From positions 25,323,344 through 25,387,343 of the forward strand of contig NC_088717.1 of NCBI RefSeq assembly GCF_963576615.1: a stretch of 64,000 nucleotides of DNA, in the 5' to 3' direction. This stretch comes from Watersipora subatra. Lineage: Eukaryota; Bryozoa; Gymnolaemata; Cheilostomatida; Watersiporidae. Each line of letters begins with the position of its first letter. Positions within the stretch are counted from its first letter, which is position 1. The notes beneath the pieces are model-generated. The model did not search any database. It saw nothing but the letters and a program-made list of their open reading frames with translations, and had not been told where the DNA came from. This document shows, piece by piece, positions 47,301 to 59,096 of the stretch. A program made the position numbers and the translations under genes.

Positions 47301-48698
47301 GTTTCGGTTAAAACTGTGAGCATATTATCTATAGAAGGGATGAAATATGACCAAATAAAATCTAACTAAGATAAGAAAGTTTTTAATACATGTAAATACT
47401 TGTTTTTGTTTCAACATCCTAACAACACTACTGTACCTTTTTAAACCAATATGTCAAAAAATCTCTCCTTAATTAAATCTTTCTTAAAAAAACTGTAATT
47501 ATCTGGTAATTATTACGCAAAGTCTGGCCAAAAGAAAATTGTGCTTTATGCTGTCACAGCTAGCTATTGAGTGCTGCGATCTATAATATTACTGTGTGAC
47601 CGAGTAACTGAATACGGTGTTTCTGCTGTGAGTAACTCGAAAGATCAGTATTGGTGATGTAGAAAGATAACCTTTTCTGCTAGAAACAGGTTGGCAATGA
47701 GCCAACAAACTGCTAGCAATTAATTGCGTAAAAAGCATACAAATTCATAAGCCATGAACTTTTAATTAAATAATCTTTCTGGTCATTTTTTGCCAGGCAC
47801 TTTGTGTCAATTTTTTGGGTTCTACAAGAATGCTGCAAGTTATACTTCATGAATATTTCACACTACTTTGAGTTTATTAAAAGTATTCATTACTTTTTCT
47901 ACATTTTTAAAATCGTATTAGTTGAATATCAAAATCAACAGCACTCTATAGAATCTGAGAATACATTGTGTTATATGACTCATATTGGTATCATATTTTG
48001 TATGTTCTACAGAGTCATATTTGTTTACTATAGGTTTTGTTGAACCCAAAAATATCAGTAACTATTAACTCTGGGCACTGTTGGAGCACTGTAAGAGTAG
48101 ATAGCCCAACAAGAAATAGTCAGCAAGTTTTAATATGGTTAAATGTTTATTGACCTTTTTTATGTTCTCTGCTGATAATCTTCCTACACCTAATAAAAAA
48201 CTATCTGACACAACATTTTAAACCAAAAATCTAACCAAATTTTGTTTGAATGAACATTTAATTGTTATTAAATTCAAAGGCTAATCTCGGTACAGCTAAA
48301 GTGTGATTCTACTTTAAAATATTTTTTGGTTTAGATGTTATAGAAGAGACTGTAACAGCTAAAGTGCCAGTGTTGAATTTTTTTCAATTTGGTCTTCATT
48401 GCACATTTGAACGAAGAAAACTGAAAATGTCAATTCAAGTTCAAGGCACTGCTGAAATGTAGCTGTTATATGTATAAATGCAATATTAAACGTATCTAGC
48501 TTATAACTTATTTGACCACTTGGTTTCTACAGTGGACAATGATAAGACAAAAAAAATTGTCCTTGTCTTTTAAAACAGTGGCATCTAGTTCAAATCACAA
48601 AGATTCTGCAAACTAACTTAAGCAAGCTTGGTTAACGCTATGATCAGATCAGCAAATCAATTAGTGTATTAAAAGCTTGTTTAAACAGGAGTACTTGC
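44327..48698. other. Intron sequence with weak relic signals
   Basis: 44.4-46.2 kb is less AT-rich and has broken coding-like frames on the plus strand (45276-45464, 45769-46191; the latter ends in an Arg/Lys-rich ARRDISAFVRKRKKMRRLY). It is probably an old mobile element. From 46.2 kb to 48.7 kb it is AT-rich with nothing recognised. Confidence 0.4.
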
Positions 48699-48860
48699 TT
48701 TATAAACTGTTCTATAGCAATCCAGAATATTCCAGCTTCCGCATCACCAATTCCACTTGCTGGTAGTAACTCTTGAGGAACAGCATTCCAAGCAGGTGAC
48801 TTCTCGCTCCATTTACCAACCCAGCTTTGTTTTCCCCAGACATTTCGCAGAAGAATAAGA
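48699..48860 (-). CDS. CAPN15: Calpain-15-like, minus copy, exon D (catalytic Asn)
   Basis: The acceptor is GTTCCAATAG; its first base completes an Asp codon. It encodes LILLRNVWGKQSWVGKWSEK, PAWNAVPQELLPASG and AGIFWIAIEQFIK. The block LRNVWG carries the catalytic Asn of calpains (canonical LRNPWG, here with Val for Pro). The W-G-WS...W motif is the conserved end of the protease core. The donor reads AAA|GCAAGT, a GC-AG intron. This position is the only one that joins in phase with exon E. Confidence 0.8.
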
Positions 48861-50548
48861 CTATTGGAACAATTACATAGCTTTAAAAAGTCAAAAATTT
48901 AATTTTCTCAATTACTAAAACATACAATCCAACACTTAAAAAAGAAGGTTTTGATTTTTTAAATTCAAACGTTTGTTTATTAAAATCAAATATTGTTAAA
49001 GGGGTTATGAGAATTTTTTTAAACTGTGAAGTGCTAGCAGGTTAATTAAAAAGACAACATTTAATAGAACTAGAAATTCCCCTGTCATACAGCCCACGAC
49101 CAAAGTGATAATATTAAAAGAAAGGGTAATGCCAGTTAAAAAATGAAATATAAGCAGTCAAATGGAACTGCAGGGCAATAGAAGAACTGCAATAGTAACT
49201 GCAATGGTAGCTGTAATGTACTGGGTGTTATTATGTACAACAAACAGCCATAACGAAAGGAAAAGAATATATGTTTATATCTCTCCCCTGCAATAGGAGA
49301 CATGCAATAGTAGAAGTTAAACGGCAAGCTGCTGTGTAATATACACAGGCTAGAAGCTGTTTATCATTGGTCATAGCAACCAATATCAAAAAGTTGGGAT
49401 ATTAATTAGATTTTTGTATCTATATCTAAAAGATTATGCTGAATTTAAAAATCTAAACAGATTTTAGCTGGTTGTCATAGAAAGGGATGTATATCTATAA
49501 GAAAATGTAGGGCTATTACTTAATTTTGCAGGTATCAAAAACAGCTTGACAGTACAGCGATACTGGGCACAGCCACACTATCATAATAAAATCTTTAAAA
49601 AAAATAATAACAGTAACATATTGCACAACATCGGTCACTATATACTTCGATTTTGTAAATTTGAATGATTATTCTTATAACTAAATCTTATAATAATCTT
49701 AAATTCATAAAATCGGCTAATTATTCTTACAATTAATTATTGTTATAATCTTATATGAATTGTTACAAAATATCATCGTCATTTCCATTCACTGCTTTGG
49801 AAATCAGTTTGAATACCAAAGTACTTATTATAAGTGTCCAAAATGTCAGAGTCTGGTAGAATTGATAAAAAAGAAACGATTACTTTTCAGTACTTCTAAG
49901 TTAATTACAGAAACTTTTGGCAATTGGAAAATGCCATAGACTGGTGAAATGTGAACGTTTTTTTTTAAATGAGCACAACTTAATGGTTCTATTCTCTGTT
50001 TGTTGCATGGCTTTATCGGCGTTTCGTTGGCCGGTCTTAATTTTGATTAAGGAAGGCTTGTCAAGTTTTTGTGGCAATTTTAGGCCAAATTAATCTGTCT
50101 ATTTGTGTACAATCCAATCATTTGGGTCAGTTTAAGGACATTGCATCAGCTTTTCAAATACTTGGTAACATATTTAGTTATGTTTATATGTGTTTTGTAT
50201 CATTATTATACTAGAATGACACTACTCAAAAATTGTTAAATTTTTTGATGGGATTTCGGTACAGGGTTTGGTAACGGCCTTTGACGGATAATTTTTCGGA
50301 AGTTGTCTGGACATATGCGTTCATCATAAATCTCCCAAACAAACGCTTCGCTCGTGTTTGGCTGTGGGATTATTTCATCACATGATTGATATAAAAATAA
50401 TTAGAGCATTTTGAGATTCTTTGCTAGTGTCCCAAGTTTTCATATGTCGGTAATGAGGCTTAAACAAAAATTTTACAGTATGAGTATTTGATAGCAATAT
50501 CAAAGCAGGAAATAGTAAGGTCGAAATAACGTCAGGCTGTCAATAAAT
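48861..50548. other. Intron C-D sequence, nothing recognised
   Basis: AT-rich intronic sequence with no supported feature. Confidence 0.5.
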
Positions 50549-52633
50549 GTGTTGAAATACTTGAAAGCAAAAAAATCAATTATTTTATAATTATTGAAAA
50601 GGACATCGGAATCTTCTGTGATGCTTCAGAAACTGGAATAAGAGCTGTCCTTTTTACCTGGTGGGCTGACGGTAAAGAGAAACCAACCTCCAACATCTCG
50701 AAGACCCTCAGCTACACGCAAAAAAGTATCAACAAGTTTGGAAAGAGGCACTCTCTATTATGTTTGCTCTAAAAACATTCCACCAGTTGCTGTATGGGAG
50801 ATGATTTATTTTATTCAACAAACCATAAATCTCCTTTAGCCTTGTTTGGATCAACAATAGGAGTTCAAACATTAGCAGCCAACCGATTATCTATATGGGC
50901 ATTACTACTCAACCAGTACAACTATACTATAGAACATAGATCTGGCAAATATCACCAAAACGCTAATGTTTTCAGTAGATTACCAGTAAGACCAAATGAG
51001 GAATTCGACAAGATGGAAGATAAAGAATACGTTAATATTGTACGCACCATTCACCCCATCAGCCGACAGCTCAATCCTGCATATAATGTATTTTTTATCA
51101 AGCATTAAATATCGGAATCTTCTGTGATGCTTCAGAAAGTGGAATAGTAGCTGTACTATTTCACCGGTATGCTGATGGTAAAGAGAGACCAATCTCCAAC
51201 ATCTTAAAGACCCTCAGCAACATTCTCTAAAACGACTTTCAAAAATCCAGTTCTCGCAGCGGTGATGAGATACACCGCAAAAGAATGGCCTAATAAAATA
51301 AGACAATATGAGCAGCATACAAGAAGATGACAGACTCGCTATTAGTAGCGGAAGAATGTTTATTATATGGAGTAAGATTGATCATTCCTTTGAGCCTTCA
51401 AAAGCCAGTCCTTTGGATCCTGTATCTTGGACACTTTGGAATAGAGATAATGAAGAAACTGGATTGTACAGCAGTTTACTGGCCAAGAACTAATGCCGAT
51501 ATAGAAGATAATGTGCCTGCCAACAATGTGTATCATGCCAAGAACATCAATGCCTATCACAGAAATATGCAATTCATCCCTGGGTGCTCCCTAAAAGCCA
51601 AGTAGCTGACTTCACTTAGATCAGGCTGTAACCTTTGGTGGGAAGCAACTGGCTAGTAATAATTGAGGCAAATTTCAAGTACTAATCTATTCACAAGACC
51701 TCTTCAACAACTACCAAAGCAACGACTGACATATATTAGAAGAGGAATTGGCTCAATTTGAATACCAAAACACATGAGTGACTGACAACTAGCTAGTTTC
51801 ACTTCAGAGGAATTCCAAACTCAGGGTAGGGAGAGAGGTATAGTTCACTTCACATGAGGACCTTACCATCCCGCAGCCAATAAAGCAGCAGAAAGACTAG
51901 TACTGACATTCAAACAAGCATTAAAAAAATCTGAGCTTTCGCCGAAAGCACCTCTATGACAGTTCCTACTTCAGTACCAAAAAAAACCGCTACCAACTAA
52001 ATTTTCACCAGGCCAGCTACTAAATGGAATATAGAGCAGATGCAAGATCGACATCCTATGCCCATTTCAAGCTCACTTGACACAACAACACCATTCAACA
52101 GTGGCAAACTAGGCAAACCACTCTATAGATCAATATCACAAGATAGCAGAAAGAAGGCGCATATAATCAGTAAGAGATGCTTGCTATGCATGTAGTTATG
52201 GATCAAGACAAGTAGAACAGTCTTGATGGGTTCTAGCTATAGTTACCAAACTATGCATATGGAACTCACAGTGTGAATGCGAAGGTTGTATCGGTGAGGC
52301 CTACCTGGAAATGTTATGTTTACCAGTTAAAAAGAAAATGTTCTACCGATGACGATAGCAACCCTGGTAAGCAACTAAGATGCCGAAGCAGGCTTAACAA
52401 TCAACACCTATAGTACTGTATATCCAGCTGTACCAGATCCAGTTGTGCTGCAACCTATACCCGATACCCGAAAAAGTCAGACACACAATTACAGACTCTC
52501 TGATGGTGATGAAAATGAAGCTCACAACCCTCGCAGATATACACATAACAGACAGACCTAATACACGCTTTTATCTTGATCAGAAAGTGCTGAGATACTT
52601 GAGAGCAAAAAAATCCATTATTCTATTATATAA
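50549..52633 (+). pseudogene. Ty3/gypsy relic: RNase H and integrase
   Basis: On the plus strand the frame near 50603 reads IGIFCDASETGIRAVLF (RNase H first Asp). It is followed by WALLLNQYNYTIEHRSGKYH and a NVFSRLP segment (end of RNase H). From 51327 the frame reads AEECLLYGVRLIIPLS and then LGHFGIEIMKKLDCTAVYWP, the HHCC domain at the start of gypsy integrase. No long frame survives. The RNase H start is duplicated at 51107. The element ends are marked by short direct repeats (50549-50595, 52587-52633). It lies antisense in a calpain intron. Confidence 0.75.
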
Positions 52634-52639
52634 AAGCTA

Positions 52640-53313
52640 CATGTGAAGGCTTTATTTTACATCATTCAATAAAACTTTTCGATACTTATGATTTTTCTAG
52701 CTATAAACCAAACGAATTGCTATATAAATGAAATACTATTCTGTACTCATCGATCTAATCTCAAGTTACAGATAAACTGCTACTGTTATTTAAACAATGG
52801 AAGAACTTAGTATTTAAAATCTTTGAAATAACCACATTATAAACTTCAGGTTATTGAGAAACTTAACAAAATCCTTTAGACCTGTATGTTTAAACAAGTA
52901 CTTTCAGCTTATAATTGCAGGTGATAGAGTATATGGCTCACATTTTTCATTTAATTTGACATAAATCTCAGTCTGTCTCAATTTGAAAATTTGCTAGGTA
53001 TTACACAAGTTACTCATGAATACTAAACCAAAATCCAATGGTAATTCTGTGTAAATGTATGCCTTTAAAAGAAGTATATTATTTATAAAATTTTCAAAAT
53101 AATGGAGATAACTTATTAGCACTATTATTAGATAACGGATATTGTCAAGTAATTTAATTTTTTCTTTTTAGGAATTTTTATTTGGGAAGATTAAAAAGAT
53201 TTTAACACAACTCTTTCCCTAGCCAAAATTGTTATTTAGTTCTGACTAGATTTAGCTGCTCCTGTAATAGCAAATTGAATAGATCAGCAATTCGAAGGTA
53301 CGGCCACAATTCA
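52640..53313. other. Intron sequence, nothing recognised
   Basis: AT-rich, no supported feature. Confidence 0.5.
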
Positions 53314-53388
53314 GAAAGTTCTCTTTTTCAAGGATGTCCTTTTTTATATATTTTATAGAAAAGGTCATCCTTGAAAAAGAGAACTTTC
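53314..53388. repeat. 75-bp hairpin
   Basis: The left arm GAAAGTTCTCTTTTTCAAGG and its continuation pair with the right-arm sequence ending GAGAACTTTC, about 32 bp per arm with a few mismatches and a short AT loop. The size and mismatch pattern resemble a microRNA precursor or a minimal MITE. Confidence 0.75.
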
Positions 53389-54021
53389 CTAATACAATCA
53401 AAAGGCAATATTATTGCCTCTGATTTTTTTCTGGCGGTCAAGGCAACTAAGACTAGCTGTAATTGTATTCCAAAATGCTGTTTGCAGATGTTGAAGTTGT
53501 TTTGGGCCTTTGCTGGACTAACTTCACTCTTTCAATAGAGAGAATCATTTTTTGTCGATATTGTATTCAGCAAGCAAGAACAAGTCAAAACAGCTTAGCA
53601 TTTCCACTTTTGCAGTGGTCGTCGGAGAGATAGGGTTGTTTATGTTTACTTGTTAGACATTTTGATGCTGCATCTTATGTATACATACGATGGTTTTGTT
53701 ACTGAGCATAGTAATAAACGTCAAACACTATATATAATGACAGTGTGTATATATATTTTATATAAAAGTCACAAACTTCAATCTTGAGCTTGCCTTAATT
53801 CAGAATAAAATTAGCATATTAAGGTTAAGAGAACCCACAGTCTGAGACTTCAAAAGTATAATATACTTATTATAGTATGATATGATTATCTGCACATGCA
53901 TATTGCTTATTAAGTTTACTATTAACAGTCAGAGTTAAATCATGTTGAGTAGAATGTGCTAGTAAATGTTAATGTTTTTAACTAACTATAAAATAACTCA
54001 TTTTTCTATAGTTTTTATTTT

Positions 54022-54215
54022 TAGTGAGTGCTAAAAATTTCAATATCAGAGCATCTTTTCAAAAGTGTCCAATTAGAAAAATTAAACAAAATATTTTCTT
54101 ACTTTATGTTGATGGTTGCGTAATGCATTGCTCAGCAAATTTATATTTCATATTTTGTGGAGGAGATGCTTTTAAAAGCAGAGTAGTTGGCCTGTTTGAA
54201 CGTTTCAACAAGTAA
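54022..54215 (+). other. Unrecognised plus-strand frame next to exon C
   Basis: After TTTATTTTTAG the plus strand is open for 63 codons and ends in a stop 14 bp before calpain exon C on the opposite strand. It includes SFQKCPIRKIKQNIFLLYVD. It has an acceptor-like context but no partner exon, so it is noted without a gene call. Confidence 0.2.
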
Positions 54216-54229
54216 ACTTTCTTACTTAC

Positions 54230-54425
54230 TCTGAAAACATGACAGTTTGCACGTCTTCAACTGCATAACCATGTCCCGGTCTCAAACCCAATAGTTTATA
54301 AGTCTCAGCATCAAATCTGATTCCCTTAGGATGTGTGGCAACACCAATTGGAAATCCTTGGGTATGTGCATCACTCATACTTAGATATACTGCACTTTTA
54401 TCTAGTGGTAACATCCTGGATTCAT
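54230..54425 (-). CDS. CAPN15: Calpain-15-like, minus copy, exon C (catalytic His)
   Basis: The acceptor is AATCTAACAG and the donor is GTAAGT. It encodes ESRMLPLDKSAVYLSMSDAH, then QGFPIGVATHPKGIRFDAE and TYKLLGLRPGHGYAVEDVQT. The His of GLRPGHGYAV is the calpain catalytic His (GLRPRHAYSV in calpain-15 relatives). The preceding block, usually GFLMGASCG in this family, is GFPIGVATH here. The linker before it looks short. ATG 54414 is internal. Confidence 0.8.
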
Positions 54426-55026
54426 CTGTTAGATTAAAGCAAAAATCTTTGAAGCATACTGCTAAATAAATAAATTAAAATAGGTACTAAAACATCAGTT
54501 CATGGGTTGTTGTGTCACACAATGCAAAATATTAGTGTTCTGTTAATCTGCAAAACAGAAAATCTGTTCGAGTCATGTTATGGTAGAATCGTTGAAACTG
54601 AGGTACACTCTACAATGCAATAAAAACCAATTTCTGCCATTGTTATACATGTAACTATTATTGTACAAATATTTTAGTCTAAGTCACTTTATGGTATAAT
54701 TACTCAAATGATGACTGTATTATGTAAATATGATTAGTTCATGTACGCATTTTAGGATTCATGCACTTTAATAACTTTGATGTAGCTACATTTTTGAAAA
54801 CTCTTCGATGTAAAAACAAATATTGTCAAAATTACAAGGTGGCTATGTGTACCTTAAATAGAGTTATATTTCCAGCTATGACTTCTTAAAGGTGACAATT
54901 GACTACAACCTCGTTTAAAAAGTTTTGTAAACTATACTACCAAACTAAAAAAGTTCAATATTTCTCATGTTGGCGACGTAACAGTTGATCAGCTAATAAT
55001 AGATGTAACGCTTTTTGGTAAGAGTC

Positions 55027-55596
55027 TCGGGCATGGTATGTTTGAGGCATGGTACGGTAAAGGCGTGGCATGTTAGAGGCGTGGTCTGGTATAGGAGTGT
55101 GGTATGCTAGAGGGGTGTGGTATGGTAAAGGCGTAGTATTATAGAGGTGTAGAATGGTAGAGGCAGGGTCTGGCAGATGGGTGTGGTCTGGTAGAGGCGT
55201 GGTATGGTAGAGGCGTGGTCTGGTAGAGGCATGGTGTGGTAGAGGTGGGGTATGGTAGATGTGTGGTATGGTAGAAGTGTGGTATAGTAGAGGAATGGTC
55301 TGGTAGAGGCGTGGTATGGTACGCGTAGTATGGTAGAGGCGTGGTATGGTAGAGGTGTGGTATGGTAGAGGGGCGTGGTCTGGTAGAGGCGTGGTATGGT
55401 AGAGGTGTGGTCTGGTGGAGGCGTGGTATGGTAGACACGTGGTCTGGTGGAGGTGTGGTATGGCAGAGGGGCGTAGTCTGGTAGAGGCGTGGTATGGTAG
55501 AGGTGTGGTCTGGTGGAGGTGTGGTATGGTAGAGGTGTGGTATGGTAGAGGCGTGGTATGGTAGAGGTGTGGTATGGTAGGGTGTGGCATGGTAGA
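55027..55596 (+). repeat. 16-bp minisatellite, about 35 units
   Basis: Tandem copies of GGTAGAGGCGTGGTAT with variants (GGTCT for GGTAT; GTG or GGGCG for GCG) run for about 570 bp in calpain intron B-C. Because 16 is not a multiple of three, three units cover all frames; the minus strand happens to lack stops, giving 221- and 99-codon frames of Thr/Pro/His/Tyr. These are not genes. Confidence 0.95.
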
Positions 55597-56141
55597 GGGA
55601 AAATGAATTAGTTTTAACAAGCTTTTGACACTTAATAATTGTACACTGTTTAAACTGCTTAAAGAGACAATGATGCCTTTGATTTATTTTAAAACATACT
55701 TTGAATGTACTTTGCCAGTTCTATAAATTCTGCTTAGTTGTTTTGCAAGCGATGTTTAGTCAACATACATGTTGACTAAACTATGATATTACAGAAAACT
55801 TTAATTGCATTGAAGTAATGGCACAATTTTATCGTACCGACATCTACATGTAATTTATATTCCGTTAAATTAAGGATTTCTTTAGAGCATATATTATTTC
55901 TTAAGTATTGCCTCTAAAAATGTTTAAATTTTTACTGTTTTTCCATAAAAAATAAAGTCAATTTTTAAAGATTGCGTCTGGAGCATAACTAATTCATCAC
56001 CGATTAGATATAAAACACTATTTGTTCCTTACAGGTCTTTTGTAGAACATGACTCATTATTTAACTAATAACCACATTTTTAGGAATATTTTAAAAAGAA
56101 GTGTGAAGATTTGAGCAATGTTAAAACAATGCAATACCAAC

Positions 56142-56283
56142 CGGCATTAATAAAAGTAACAGGAAATCCAGTGAGAATTCGCAATCCGTTTGAAAGCTGG
56201 CCACTTTTCAATGCTGAATAGCTTCCAAATAATTTAGCCATTGCCTTTTCAATCAGCTGAAAAAATAGCTGCTTTCTCTTTGA
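56142..56283 (-). CDS. CAPN15: Calpain-15-like, minus copy, exon B
   Basis: The acceptor is GTTATTTTTAG, in phase 0 with exon A. It encodes SKRKQLFFQLIEKAMAKLFG, SYSALKSGQLSNGLRILTG and FPVTFINA. The LIEKA-AKL-GSY-AL-SG pattern is the classic calpain core sequence after the Cys region. The donor chosen (G|GTTGGT at 56141) is weak but is the one whose phase fits exon C. Confidence 0.8.
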
Positions 56284-59096
56284 CTAAAAATAACAAACAA
56301 TACAAATTTGTAAAGTCTACGTTCAGTTTGAAACCTTTAAATAAATATAAAATATACTCGTGATAAGTAAAAAACTTAGTTCTGTTTGAGCTAATGTACA
56401 TTACTTGCTCGGTACATGAAAAGATAAACTTGAAGCACAAGGTATTTAATGAAAAGTTATCGGCATGTTTCAACTTTTACATATTTAGCTAAATTTTGGT
56501 AAGGGTCAATAATATATTTGCAAATAAATATATTGTATAGAAAAATGTGTGTGGAATACAGTCAAATTGTTTTCTGTGAGGCTTTCGCGTGCTCTGGCGT
56601 GCTTTCACATGCTGTGGAAATGCAAAGTTGTCACCTCATATATGTAGTTGAAAAACTTTGCCTTCTCTGTTCCGTCTCGCCGCTTCTTAGTGTAAGCCTG
56701 TGGCCGGTATGCCATGCTCTCTAAAGGTTGGTATTTCATTTTTGACATCGTAGGGTTGACTAGCCTTTTGTTGGCTGGCTAGGCTGAGTCAACTTTTTGC
56801 CATTCAAGTGACTTTTAATCAGATAGTTGAGTCAACTTTTGGCCAAGTTGGAGATTGTTTAACTTTTTCGACACTCTCCGCCAGTAAAGGCTTAAAAAGC
56901 TCTTATCAATATATTGGAGGAGCTCATAGTAAACCCAGATATAGTAGTGCTAGACTCCATGTTTTAGCTGTTGGTGTTTTTTCCTTAGGATATCTTGATT
57001 TTAGAAGCTAATTAACCAGTCAGACACAACATCAACCAAAACCATCAAAAGGTGTCTGTATGTCAGGAGCTATTTTACCCTAACACGTTGTCAATTAATA
57101 TGTGTGTGAACGCTATCTGAAGATCTAGCCAGGCAAGGAAGTTGATGACTGACCTGCTTGTCTCTTTAAAGTTGGTCGCCTAGTGTAGCCTGGATATGGG
57201 CAATGTCGTCTTTGTTCTTTGGGCTCATGCTTGTCTTATCTGACAAGTCATGCCAGCTGGTCCGTGCGTAGTCGGCAAGCCAAGTAAATGAGAGGCCCTA
57301 AGAGAGAGGTCCTGGGTGCACCTTATCTGCCCATAAGCCCCATTGCGTCTCATTTAGTGTTACATAACCATGGCCTTTGAAATATGTTGCTATGGGCAGA
57401 TGCAGACAATGATGAGAAAATACTTAAGGACATAGTGCGGGCCCTTTTGATTGATTGGCCCATACTCACAGCGACCACAGATCCAGCCACTTATTTAGTG
57501 CTGCTATGATGTGGCCTTAGGTGGTTTAAGAGCGGCATCTTTTGATGCATCCTCACAATTGGTCGCTTGACAGTTGAGCTTCAACTTGTACTAGCTCTAG
57601 CTGGCATGATGTGGGTGCAAATGGCAGGCAGTTGACTACCTTATTTTAGATTGTTCAGTCTCAGAACCAGCTTGGCTAATTAGGAGTGGTGACTAATCAC
57701 CAACTCGGCAGGTGTGGTTTTTCTCAAGCTGGAATGGGTGATCGGAAGGTTTCTTAGGCACCTTTGGAACTGGCTGCAAATGAAACAGCCAATTTTTCTT
57801 TCTCCAGTCTGTCAGCACTCTTGAAGATCTAAAACGGTGTAAACTTGGTCATGGGAAGGTCTCACTTCTCAATGTTTTTTTGTGTAATGCTTGTATGCAA
57901 CTGAAATGGGCCATTTTGGTCCAGGGCTAGGTCTGGCCTTTTAACTGTTTCAACATGTTTGTCAAATGGTCATCATTGCTCTTCATTCCAAACATGCCGA
58001 GTGGTCATGCTAGTGTCCTTCACTTGCAAACTTATTCTTGAAAGGTTTAGTGACAGGCAGCCTATTTTAACTCATGTCAGCGTCTGCAAGTTTAAAAAGT
58101 GTTTGCCTAAACTTACTGGGTCTTTCTGGGTTTCTCCACTACCACAATTTACAGGCAGTCATGAAAGTTCAAATAAGGGTTTGCTGGCTTTTGTGAAGTT
58201 GGGACTTGAACGATTATTTTGGTGCCAACCAGATATAAATCGACATGCTCACCTACATAAAAGGCAAGATAGATGGTGCTCTTTAAGCCACTCGTGTGTG
58301 ATCTCCACTCCTCTCCATCTCCACTCCGGATTCATGGTGTGAGTTAAGAAGGCCTTCCTAACATTATTTTTTTTCTACTTTAAGGGTTCCAGCTAGCCAG
58401 ACATCTTTTCAAACAAGTATTATAGCATACCATGCAGCTGGAGTCATGTATTGTACAGTCAAATGCTTATGTGATACCATCAGCTGTTTGTTGTACGGTT
58501 TTTCTGGGGTATGGTGTGTTGGTGCTACATAGTCTCTTTATGTAGTGAATGAAACCCTGTCTTATAATTTTGGAACTGACTGTCCTTCCTGGCGTCGACC
58601 CAGTCGCTGGCGAGCTGTCTCCGTGCGGCTGAATTCTAGCCAACTAGCCAGGCTGATAATTCCTTCTTTTGACCTGGTTTAGTTGAGCTGCCTTCCTTTT
58701 GATCTCACTGAGCCGAAGTATTTTTCTCTAACTGGAGGTACGATAGCTGGTGGATCAGCAATATCCTTTGACAAGCTGGAGTACTTGGCTCGCATCATCT
58801 ACACTAAGAACTACTTTACACCAAGTTTACTTTAGCTTTTCTCATTATATCCAAATTTAGAAACTTTTCACGTTTTTCGGTTCATGAGCTTCTAAAATCT
58901 TTATTGACTACAATTTTTCAATGATTTCTGCATCAAAAAGATGGTTCATTTCATTTTTCTGTCAGACTGCTTTTTTTCTTCAATTACTCAATTATTCAAT
59001 ACAATTCTTTATTTTGTACTGTGTTTAAAAACATGAAAATTCTTTAAATTACTTTAAAATTTGACTTTTTTTGTAGATTTTCAAAGTGAACCTTAC
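56284..59096 (-). other. Intron A-B of minus copy with relic sequence
   Basis: 57.0-58.8 kb is GC-richer than neighbouring introns and has broken frames on both strands (for example a plus frame at 57959-58342, and a minus-strand WADYARTSWHDLSDKTSMSP segment near 57200-57280). It looks like a decayed mobile element, family unknown. The remainder is AT-rich. Confidence 0.4.

Noticed and set aside
54955..55620. 221-codon Thr/Pro/His/Tyr repeat protein on the minus strand
   Set aside because: A 16-bp minisatellite without stops cycles through all frames; it is in a calpain intron and has no promoter or splice evidence.
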